Source: JAAOII01 sp965207945 (GTDB lineage Bacteria > Pseudomonadota > Gammaproteobacteria > CBDBNL01 > JAAOII01). From it: DNA of 64,000 bases. The position numbers and the translations under genes were made by a program. Shown in pieces: positions 18,219-30,200 of the stretch (the stretch's first letter is position 1; the number at the start of each line of letters is the position of its first letter). The stretch is from contig OZ242303.1 in NCBI GenBank assembly GCA_965207945.1, forward strand, positions 186,001 to 250,000. The letters are read 5' to 3'. The notes beneath the pieces are model-generated. The model was not told the DNA's origin, did not search any database, and was given only the letters and a program-made list of their open reading frames with translations.

Positions 18219-21200
18219 ATGTCAAAACTAACTGTAGCTGTAAAGCGGCAGTCACCTCGTTTATTAATAAGTAAAGCTAATTCTTGGCGAGTGTTGTTGT
18301 TATTCATACTTACTACGTTTCTTGTTTCTTGTGAAACAACCAAGCAAACAGCAAATGAAGTAGTTAACTTAGATGATGCCACAGACATAGATGATGAGGA
18401 CGAGTTACTATTAAATGAATTAGCAGTGCAAGATGTTGTTGTAATTCCCCAACGGAATAAAATCAACCTTACTTGGACTAATCCTTCTGCTCCTGTTTCT
18501 CATATAAATATTTCTTGGACACCAGTAGAAAAGGGGGTGTTACAACCTATCATCGTTGATGATATTTCTGATGTGGATGTGGTATCAAGCACTCAATCAA
18601 TGCCAATTAATAGGGGAAGTACTAGTAGGGATGCAAGGGCTATTAAAACACAAGAGGTAAGTTCGTTTGCTGTTAGCTCCCTTGATGTTACCCCACTTGC
18701 TGCACCCCCGCTTGATGTTACCCCCCTTGCACTGGCAACCCCATCTATGAGGGTTTCTAAAACAATAGAAGGACTCACTGATGGGCAGAAATATACGTTT
18801 TACATAATTGCAGTTACAAAGAATGCTGATAACAAGGAGATTGTAACCCCTTTGCCTAAGCCAATTGAGAGAATAATAGGTCCCAATCTGGACAATGATA
18901 CTTATGCAAATATTGAAGATGAAGATATTGATGGTGATGACATACCAAATGATAAGGACCCAGATGATGATAATGATGGAGTTGAAGATATTCATGATGC
19001 CTTTGCTGATAACCCTGCAGAAACAAATGACACAGATGGAGATGGAGTAGGCGATAATTCAGATGCATTTCCTAATAATGCCTCTGCCAGCGCAGATACA
19101 GATGGTGATGGCATAGATGATACTCTTGATATGGATACTGATAATGACGGCGTTAATGATGAATATGATGCTTATCCCTTTAATAATAACACCTCTTATT
19201 TTCAAGTAGCCAATTTACGCATTATTCCAGCTGCTAACAGAGCGCTAATTATGTGGAGTAATCCGAGTGCTGATATTAAACAAATTAATATTTCTTGGGG
19301 CGAATCAGATTCACCAACCGTCCAAAAAGTTGCCATAACAGACCACAGAACTTTATTACCAGAAACATCCTTTGAATTAACAGGTCTAACTAATGATGCA
19401 TACTATAACTTTAGTATAGAACCTTCTATGCAAGGCGATGATGAGGGTAAACTCACACAGGCAGTTAAAGTTGTTCGCGCCGTAGGTTTGAACTTTGATA
19501 AAGATGAGTTTGCTGATATAGAAGATACAGACGATGACAATGATGGGACGGATGATGTTGATGATGCTTTCCCTTTGAATAGTGCCGAGGATACAGATAC
19601 AGATAAAGATAAAATCGGCAATAATGCTGATCCAGATGATGATAATGATGGCACTGAAGATATTCATGATGCATTTCCTTTGAATAGCACCGAGAATGCA
19701 GATACGGACTCTGATAGCATTGGCGATAATGCGGATATTGATGATGATGGCGATGGTCTGATAGAAATTACCACTGCAGCAGAGCTTAACCAAATTCGCT
19801 ATAACCTGCAAGGGGCTTCTATGAAGGAGTCAGCTGCTGCCGTTGGCAATAGTATAGGTTGCGGCAATGGCGCTAATGTGAATACTTGCTCTGGTTATGA
19901 ATTGAGTGCAGATATAGATTTAGTTAATTATACCAATTGGCAACCATTGGGTTCTTGCGTTAGCGTAAATATTTGCTCTGTCGCTAGTCAGTTTAATGCT
20001 ATTTTTGATGGCAATGGGTTTATTGTTAGTAATGTTAATATAAATGCCACTGGTTCTTATGGGGCGGGCTTGTTTGGGGCTATTTCCTCAACTTCAATTT
20101 TACGCAATATCCGATTACGCGATGTAAAGATTACAGGCACTTCAGCTTATGTGGGAATGCTGGTTGGCTATGCGGCTGGCGGGTTTATTCATAATTCCTC
20201 GGCGCAAGGGGAGATTATGAGTGCAGGGAGTGAATCTGTTGGCGGTTTGGTTGGCAGGGGGCGTTCTTCTGAGATTATTTCTTCTTATGTAGTAGGAGGC
20301 GACATTGTGGGCGGCGGTAGTGTTGGCGGCTTAGTTGGTGATGGCGCTTTTGCCCGCATTACTTCTTCTTATGCTGCGGGAGGGGATATAAGAGGTATAA
20401 ACAATATTGGCGGTTTGGTTGGCAGGGCTAATAATGCAGACATCACCGCCTCTTATGCGGAAGGCGGAGCTGTTATTGGGCAGGCAGTTAATAATAATGT
20501 TGGCGGTTTGGTTGGCTTAGGGAACTCTGCCACAATTGCTTATTCTTATGCTGCAGGCGGAATAATACAAGGCAATACTAACGGAAGGTTAAATATCAAC
20601 GGACTGGTAGGGCGAGGTGTCCTTGCTATGGTTAGTGATTCCTATTGGGATATGGAAACTTCGGGGTTAGTGTCAACATCTGCTTATGGGCAACCAAAAA
20701 CAACTGTTGAGTTGCAGGAGCCGTCAGGGTTCATCTCTGGTAGTATATATGAGAATTGGGTGGGTTTATGGTGCAATCCAGTTACTGGTGAGTTTACTTC
20801 TGACAGAAGTTCTTCACTGGCTGTTGCAGAGAACCAGGCATGGCAATTTGGTACTGACAAAGAATATCCTGCATTGACTTGCACTCCTGGTGGGGTTGAG
20901 AGGCAAAGCGGTCCTCATGGGGCAAATAATTTACGCGTGATTCCTGATATTGGAGGAGCTGAGCTACTTTGGAATAATCCGAAAGCAACCATTAGCGAAT
21001 TTAGCATTTACTATGGGATTAATAATTCGTCATCACCTTTGCAACAATTATCTATTAGTAACCTAGATTACCTTAGTGCTAATCAAATAAATGTTTCTTA
21101 TGCTATAGCTGGTTTAACTAGTGGAGAGTATTATAAGTTCATAGTTGTTCCCGTATTAGGAGGAGATGATAAGCACAAGAAAACCCTTAAAGCAACTATA

Positions 21201-24200
21201 GCACGCACTATAGGTTCTAATTTTGATAAGGATGGGTTTGCTGATGTAGTAGATATAGATGATGATAATGATGGCACTGAAGATATTGCTGATGCATTTC
21301 CATTTAATAGCACTGAGAATACAGATACAGATAAAGACAAGACCGGCAATAATGCTGACTCCGATGATGATAATGACCTTGTTTTAGATGACGTGGATAA
21401 CTGCCCGTTAGTCGCAAATAACGGGCAAGACAATTTTGATGCTGATGAATTAGGCGATGCTTGTGATACAGACGATGACAATGATGGTACTGAAGATATT
21501 TATGATGCTCTCCCCTTTAATAGTACCGAGAATACAGATACGGATAAAGACAAAATCGGCAATAATGCTGACACTGATGACGATGGTGACCTTATTTTAG
21601 ACGGTGTGGATAACTGCCCATTAGTCCAGAATGACGAACAAAGCGATCTTGATGCTGATACATTAGGCGATGCTTGTGATATTGATGATGATGGCGATGG
21701 TCTGATAGAAGTTATCACTGCGGCAGAGCTTAACCAAATTCGCCACGATCTGCAAGGGACTTCTATTAAGGAGTCCGCGGCGGCTATTAACAATCGCAAG
21801 GGTTGCAGCAAGGGTGCTAGTGCAAATACTTGCTCTGGTTATGAATTGAGTGCAGATATAGATTTAGCTAATTATACCAATTGGCAACCATTGGGTTCTT
21901 GCGTTAGCGTCAGTATTTGCTCTGTTGCTAGTCAGTTTAACGCTATTTTTGATGGTAATGGGTTTATTGTTAGTAATGTTAATATAAATGCTACTGGTTC
22001 TTATGGGGCTGGCTTGTTTGGAGCTATTTCCTCAACTTCAATTTTACGCAATATCCAATTGCACGATGTAAAGATTACAGGCACTTCAGCTTATGTGGGA
22101 ATGTTGGCTGGTTATGCTGATGGAGGGTTGATTCATAATTCTTCGGCGCAAGGGGATATTATGAGTGCAGGGAGTGAATCTGTTGGAGGTTTGGTTGGCT
22201 ATGGCCGCAGTTCTGAGATTACTTCTTCTTATGTAGTAGGAGGAGACATTGTGGGTGGCGGTAGTGTTGGCGGCTTGGTTGGTGATGGTACTTTTGCTCG
22301 CATTTTTTCTTCTTATGCCGTGGGAGGGGATGTTAGTTCCACTGGGTTAAGTGAGGGGATGCATTCGGTAGGTGGCTTAATTGGCAATGGCAATAATGCG
22401 CTTATCCGATCATCTTATGCCGCGGGAGGGGACATAAGAGGCATAAACAATATTGGTGGTCTGGTTGGCATGGCTAATAATGCAGATATCACCGCCTCTT
22501 ATGCGGAAGGAGGTGCTGTTATTGGGCAAGCAGTTAATAATAATGTTGGTGGTTTGGTTGGTTTAGGGAACTCTGCCACTATTGATTATTCTTATGCGGC
22601 AGGAGGAATAATACAAGGCGATACTAGCGGGAGTTTAAATATCAACGGGCTAATAGGGGGAGGCGTCCTCGCTATGGTTAACAGTTCTTATTGGGATATG
22701 GAAACTTCTGGGATAGCGTCATCATCCATTTATGGACAGCCAAAAACGACTGCTGAGTTGCAGGGGTTGCCAGGATTCGTCTCTGGCAGTATATATGAGC
22801 ATTGGGCAGGTTTATGGTGCAATCCAGTTACTGGCGAGTTTACTTCTGATGAAAGTTCTTCACTGGCTGTTGCAGAATACAGAGTATGGCAATTTGGTAC
22901 TGACAAAGAATATCCCGCTTTGACTTGCACTCCTGGTGGAGTTGAGGCGCAAAGCAGTCCTCATGGAGCGAATAATTTACGTGTGATTCCTGATATTGGA
23001 GGAGCTGAGCTACTTTGGAATAATTCTAATGCAACTATTAGAAGATTTAGCATTTACTATGGGATTAATAATTCGTCATCACCTTTGCAACAATTATCTA
23101 TTAGTGATTCTGCTGCTCTTGGAGCTAATCAAATAAATGTTTCTTATACTATAGCTGGTTTAACCAATGACGAGTATTATAAATTTGTAGTTGTTCCTGT
23201 ATTAGGAGGAGATGATAAGCACAAGAAAACCCTTAAAGCAACTATAGTTCGCGCTATAGGTTCTAACTTTGATAAAGATGGGTTTGCTGATATAGAAGAT
23301 ACAGACGATGACAATGATGGCACTGAAGATATTTATGACGATATTCCATTTAATAGCACTGAGGATACAGATACAGATAAAGATGACATCGGCAATAATG
23401 CCGACCCAGATGATGATAATGACCTTGTTTTAGATGGTGATGATAACTGCCCGTTAGTCGCAAATAACGGACAAGGCAATTTTGATGCTGATGAATTAGG
23501 CAATGCTTGTGATACAGATGATGACAATGATGGCACTGAAGATATTTATGATGATTTGCCGTTTAATAGCACCGAGAATACAGATACGGATAAAGATAAA
23601 ATCGGCAATAATGCTGACCCCGATGATGATAATGACCTTGTTTTAGATGGCGCGGATAATTGTCCATTAGTCCAGAATGACGAACAAAGCAACCTTGATG
23701 ATGATACATTAGGCGATGTTTGTGAAATTGATGATGATGGTGATGGCCTGATAGAAATTACCACCGTGGAGCAACTTAACCAAATTCGCTACAACTTGCA
23801 AGGGACTTCTATGAAGGAGTCAGCTTCTGCCACTGGTAGTAGTATAGGTTGCGGTAATGGCGCTGATGTGATTGCTTGCTCTGGCTATGAAATGAGTGCC
23901 AACATAGATTTAGCTAATTATACCAACTGGCAGCCGATAGGAGATTGTGTTGCTGGCGGTTCTTGTCCGCTCGCTTTTAATGGGACTTTTGAAGGAAACG
24001 GACATACTATTAGTAACCTCAGGATTAGCATTAATGGGGATGGCACTCCTGTTGGACGGACACGCGACATAGGTTTGTTTGGCGCTATATCCACTGATAG
24101 CGTTGTGCGTGGGGTTCATCTGCGAGAATCAAGTATAACAATACAACCTCCAGCAAGCAATGTAGGAATGTTAGTTGGTTATGCGGACAATAAAGATTCC

Positions 24201-27200
24201 CAATCTGCACTCATTAGCAATAGCTCAGTGACAGGGAATATTACAAGTCCCTCGGCTAGCCAAGTTGGTAGTTTGGTTGGTCTCGGAAATGGAGCATCAA
24301 TCCATTCCTCTTATGCTGAAAGTGTGATTATAACTGGGAGAGATAACATCGGTGGTTTGGTGGGCGGGGGAAATGGGGCATCAATAAATTCATCTCATAC
24401 TGAAAGTTTGACTATAACCGGGGGAAATAACATCGGTGGTTTGGTTGGTAGAGGAAATGGGGCATCAGTCCATTCATCTTATGCTGAAGGTGTAACTATA
24501 GCTGGGGGAAATAGCATCGGCGGTTTGGTAGGCAGTGGAATTGGAGCACCAGTCCATTCATCTTATGCTGAAAATGTAACTATGGCTGGAAGAGCGAATG
24601 TTGGCGGTTTAATTGGTGCTGGGTATGAAGCACCAGTCCATTCATCTTATGTTAAAGAAGGTGCGATGAGGGGTTCAATTAACATAGGTGGTCTGATAGG
24701 CGCAGCTACGTCTGCCATTGTCAATTCTTCTTATGCAAGCGACCTTACTGTTGCTGCTGTATCAAGAACTTCTGGATCTTTCCTCGGTGGATTATTAGGT
24801 AGCGCTGAAGATGCAATTGTGCATTATTCTTATGTTCAGCGGGTGAAGGTGACAGGACCAGGACAAATAGGAGGTTTAATCGGCACAGGGGATAGGGTGT
24901 TAATCCAATCATCCTACGCTCGGGATAGCAGTGTAACTACAACCACTGTTGGTAATGGGAATGATTATGGAGGTTTAGCGGGAAGGGCATGGTCATCTAA
25001 GATTATTGCTTCTTATACGCTGAATGTCAATGTTAGCGGAATCAGAAATGTTGGCGGCTTACTCGGTGATGGAAGTTCTTGGTATACAGGAAGAGCATTT
25101 TTGGGACCGAGAAGCCAAATTATATCGTCTTATGCGCGTGGTGGAATAGTGAAGGGGGATGCGACTGTTGGCGGCTTGGCTGGCATAGGTAGCGATATGT
25201 TGTTAGATTCATCTTATGCGACTACTGAAATTATAAGGTCTGGCTCAAGAGGAGGCCTCCTAGGATTAGGAGGATTGGCTGCTTTTTTAAGTATACCCAA
25301 CGGAGGTGCAGGCAGTCCTGGTTCTACAGCAATTAATTCGTATTGGGATACTGTGATAACTAAAGTTGCCGACCGTGCTCCAGTACCTGATTCTTTTGAA
25401 GGTGCTCCCAAGACGACCGCTGAGCTGCAAAATCCAGTTGGTGCTACAGGTATTTATGCTGGTTGGGCTAACTTCTGGTGCAACCCTGATACTGGCGAGT
25501 TTACTTCCGACTCAAACTCGCCGCTTGCTCTGGATAAATATAAAGCTTGGCAGTTTGGGACTATTGAAGAAAATCCTGCATTAACCTGCGCGCCAAATGG
25601 TTTTACTTCTCAGTATACTCCTATTGGGGTAAGGAATCTACGCGGTTTTCCACATAATAGTAGCATCACTTTGGAATGGGATAATCCACCAGTTGACATA
25701 GGTTATATTAATGTTTCTTATGGCTTAGTTGATATGCTTAATGCGGGGGCTGCTCCACAGGAAATATTGCTTACGGATGCAAATGATATAGCATTTTCTC
25801 AAAAAGGCGTGACTATAAACATTACTGGTTTGATTAATAGACAAGAATATAAGTTTATGCTGAGGACTGCTATTACTGGGCTTCATAAGGATAGGCCTAT
25901 TGCAACTCAGACATTAATAAAAGAGATTGATTTTAATTATGATGGCGATGAGCTTGGCAATAATGCAGATCCTGATGATGATAATGACGGGACAGACGAT
26001 GTTGCAGACGCTTTTCCTTTTAATATAACGGAGGATACTGATACCGATTCTGATGTCATCGGTAATAATGCGGATGTTGATGACGATGGTGATGGGCTGA
26101 TAGAAATTGCTAATGCGGATGAGCTTAACCAAGTGCGCTTTAATCTTAGAGGGACAGCGTTGAAATCTTCTGCGGATGATGTTGGCAGCAGCGCTGGTTG
26201 TGGCAATGGGGTGGAGGTTACAGCGTGCAATGGCTATGAGGTTATTGCGGATATAGACCTTGCTAAGTATAGCAACTGGCAGCCGATAGGGGTTTTTGTT
26301 GCAGATGATAATTCAGATGCTTTTAATAGCACCTTTAATGGCATATTTAATGGCAATGGTTGGACTATAAGTCATCTTACTATTAGCGCCTCTGATGTTG
26401 CTGAAGGTATTGGTCTATTTGGCGCAGTATCTGAGCATTCTATCCTGCGTGATGTTCATATTCGTGGAGCAAGGATTAGTGGAGGAGCTAATTATATTGG
26501 GATGTTGGCTGGTTCGGTGCGAGGTGTTGAATTGGGGGCTAGCCCAACTATTTTTAATAGTTCGGCAACAGGAGACATTATGAGTCCTTTAGCTGATAGT
26601 GTAGGCGGTTTGGTTGGCGGTGGAGCATTGGCTATAATAAACTCTTCTTATGTTAAGCAGAGTTCTATAACAGGCAATAATACTATTGGCGGTTTGCTGG
26701 GAGACGGAGAGGGTGCTCAGATTATTTCCTCTCATGCTATGGATAGTTCTGTAACGGGTAATAATATTACTGGCAGTTTGGTTGGTGATGGGAGGTTTGG
26801 CAGCAGTGTCCTTTCTTTCGTAACGAATAATGTTGTGAATGGAGTTAGTCATGTTGGTGGCATAGTTGGTTATGGGAAAGGGAGTAGTGTAGTGTCTAAT
26901 TATGCAAAAAATGTCCAAGTAAACGGCATAGGTGATTATGTTGGCGGCTTGGTTGGTTATGGTTTGTTTACAGAAATTATGACGTCTTATGTAACAGGTG
27001 GGAATGTAAGAGGGGATGATAATGTGGGTGGTATAGTTGGTTATGGGGATTCTGCAATTATAAATGCCTCTTATGTGGTTAGTGCTTCTATCCAAGGTGA
27101 TGATAATGTTGGCGGCTTGGTTGGTAAGCCAACTTTGGATACTGAAGTATTTAATTCTTATTGGAATAATCAGAGTGCTGGTTTCACTGCGCGCCCTGAG

Positions 27201-30200
27201 TTATCTGCGGCGCAAGAGGGCGCTGGCAAGACAACTGCTGAACTACAAAATCCAGTTAGCGCCATAGATACTGGCATTTATGCTGGTTGGGATAATTTTT
27301 GGTGTAACCCTGATACTGGAGAGTTTACTTCCGACACAAGTTCACCGCTTGCTCAGGATAGCTATCAAGCTTGGAGATTTGGTTCTTTTGAAGAATACCC
27401 AGTATTATCTTGCACGTCAGATGGATTTGCGGCGCAGTATCCTCCTGTTGGGGTGAGGAATCTGCACGGCATTCCACATAATAGTAGCATCACTCTGGTG
27501 TGGGATAACCCGCCAGTTGCTATGGATTATATGAGTATTTCTTATGGCTTGGTTGGTCAGCTTAATGCGGGGACTGACCCACAGGAAATATTGCTTGCGG
27601 ATGCTAATTATGTTGATGCCTCTGAAATAGGCGTAACTATAAACATTACTGGTTTGATTAATCAACGAGAATATAAGTTCATAGTGGAACCTGTTTTTAC
27701 TGGAGTTGATAAGGGTAGGGCTGTTATAACTGAGACATTAATAAAAGAGATTGATTTTAATTATGATGGCGATGGACTTGGCAATAATGCAGACCCTGAT
27801 GATGATAATGACGGGACAGACGATATTGCAGATGCTCTTCCTTTTAATAGCGATGAGAGCACAGATGCGGACTCTGATGGCACGGGCGATAATGCTGATG
27901 TTGATGGGGATGGCAATGGGCTGATAGAGATTGCCACTGCGGATGAGCTTAACCAAGTGCGCTTTAATCTTCAAGGGACATCGTTAAAATCTTCTGCGGA
28001 TGATGTTGGCAGCAGTGCTGGTTGTGGCAATGGGGTTAATATTACAGCGTGCAATGGCTATGAGGTTATTGCGGACATAGACCTTTCTGGGTATGACAAC
28101 TGGCAACCAATTGGGACTTTTGTTGCAGATGATAGTTCAGTTGCTTTTAATAGTACATTTAATGGCAATGGCTGGACTATAAGTCGCCTTACTATTAGCG
28201 CCTCTGATACTGCTGAGGGCATTGGTCTATTTGGCGCGGTATCTGAGTATTCTACCCTACGTGATGTTCATATTCGTGCGGCAAATATTACAGGGGGGGC
28301 TAATTATATTGGGATGTTGGTTGGCTCAGCGCGAGGTGTTGAATTGGAGATGGCTCCAGTTATTTTTAATAGTTCGGTAACAGGAGACATTATGAGTCCT
28401 TTGGCTGATAATGTTGGCGGTTTGGTTGGCGATGGAGCATTGTCTACAATAAACTCTTCTTATGTTATGGATAGTTCTGTAACAGGCAATAATGTTATTG
28501 GTGGTTTGGTGGGAAATGGAGAGGATACTCAGATTATTTCCTCTTATGCTATGGATAGCTCTATAGCAGGCAATTATTATGTTGGCGGTTTGGTTGGTAA
28601 TGGAGCGTTCGGTAGCAGTGTCCTTTCTTTCGTAGCGAATAGTGTTGTGAATGGGTCTAGTCATGTTGGCGGTATAGTTGGTTATGGGGAAAGGAGTAGC
28701 ATAGTGTCTAATTATGCAAGAAATGTAAACAGCATAGGTGATAATGTTGGCGGTTTGGTTGGTTATAGTTTGTTTACAGAAATTAAGGCGTCTTATATAG
28801 CAGGGGGAAATATAATCGGCAATGATAATGTTGGCGGCTTGGTTGGTTATGGAGATTCTGCAATTATAACTGCCTCTTATTTGGCTAGTGCTTCTATTCA
28901 AGGTAATGATAATGTTGGCGGCTTGGTTGGTTATGGAGGTTCTGCAATTATAACTGCCTCTTATTTAGCTAGTGCTTCTATCCAAGGTAATGATAATGTT
29001 GGCGCTTTGATAGGTGAGCCAACTTCTGATACTGAAGTATTTAATTCTTATTGGAATAATCAAAGTACTGGACTTACGGCACGCACTGACTTCTCCGCGG
29101 CGCAAGAGGGCATCGGCAAGACAACTGCTGAGCTGCAAAATCCAGTTAGCGCCACAGGTATTTATGCTGATTGGTCTGATTTTTGGTGTGACCCTGATAC
29201 TGGTGAATTTAGTGATGACTTCCGTTCAGTACCTGCGCAGAATAATCAAAATGCTTGGAGATTTGGTTCTGCTGAAGAATATCCTGTATTATCCTGCACG
29301 TCAGAAGGGCTTGCAGCACAGTATCCTCCTGTCGGGGTGAGTAATCTGCGTGGTATTCCACATAATAGTAGCATCACTCTAGTATGGGATAACCCGCCAG
29401 TTGCTATGGATTTTATTAGTGTTTCTTATGGCTTGGTTGATACGCTTGATGCGGGGACTACCCCACAGGAAATGTTGTTTGCGGGTGCGAATGTTGTAAC
29501 GGCTTCTGAAATAGGGGCTACTATAAACATTACTGGTTTGATTAATCAACGAGAATATAAGTTCATAGTGAAACCTGTTTTTACTGGAATTAATAAGGGT
29601 AGGGCTGTTATACCTCAGACATTAATAAAAGAGATTGATTCTAATTATGATGGAGACGAGCTTGGCAATAATGCAGACCCTGATGATGATAATGACGGGA
29701 TAGACGATGTTGCGGACGCTCTTCCTTTTAATAGCGATGAGAGTACAGATGCGGACTCTGATGGCACGGGCGATAATGCTGATATTGATGGGGATGGCAA
29801 TGGGCTGATAGAAATTGCCACTGCGGATGAGCTTCATCAAGTGCGCTTTAATCTTCAAGGAACATCGTTAAAATCTTCTGCGGATGATATTGGCAGCAGT
29901 GCTGGTTGTGGCGATGGAGTTGAGATTACAGTGTGTAATGGCTATGAGCTTGTTGCAGACATAGACCTGTCTGGATATAACAACTGGCAACCAATTGGAA
30001 CTTTTGTTGCAGATGATAATTCAGCTGCTTTTAGTGGCGCCTTTAATGGCAATGGCTGGACTATAAGCCACCTTACTATTAGCGCCTCTGATGTTGCTGA
30101 GAGCATTGGTTTATTTGGCGCGGTAGTGGAAAACTCTATCCTGCAGAATGTTCATATTCGTGCGGCAAATATAACAGGGGGAGCTAATTATATTGGGATG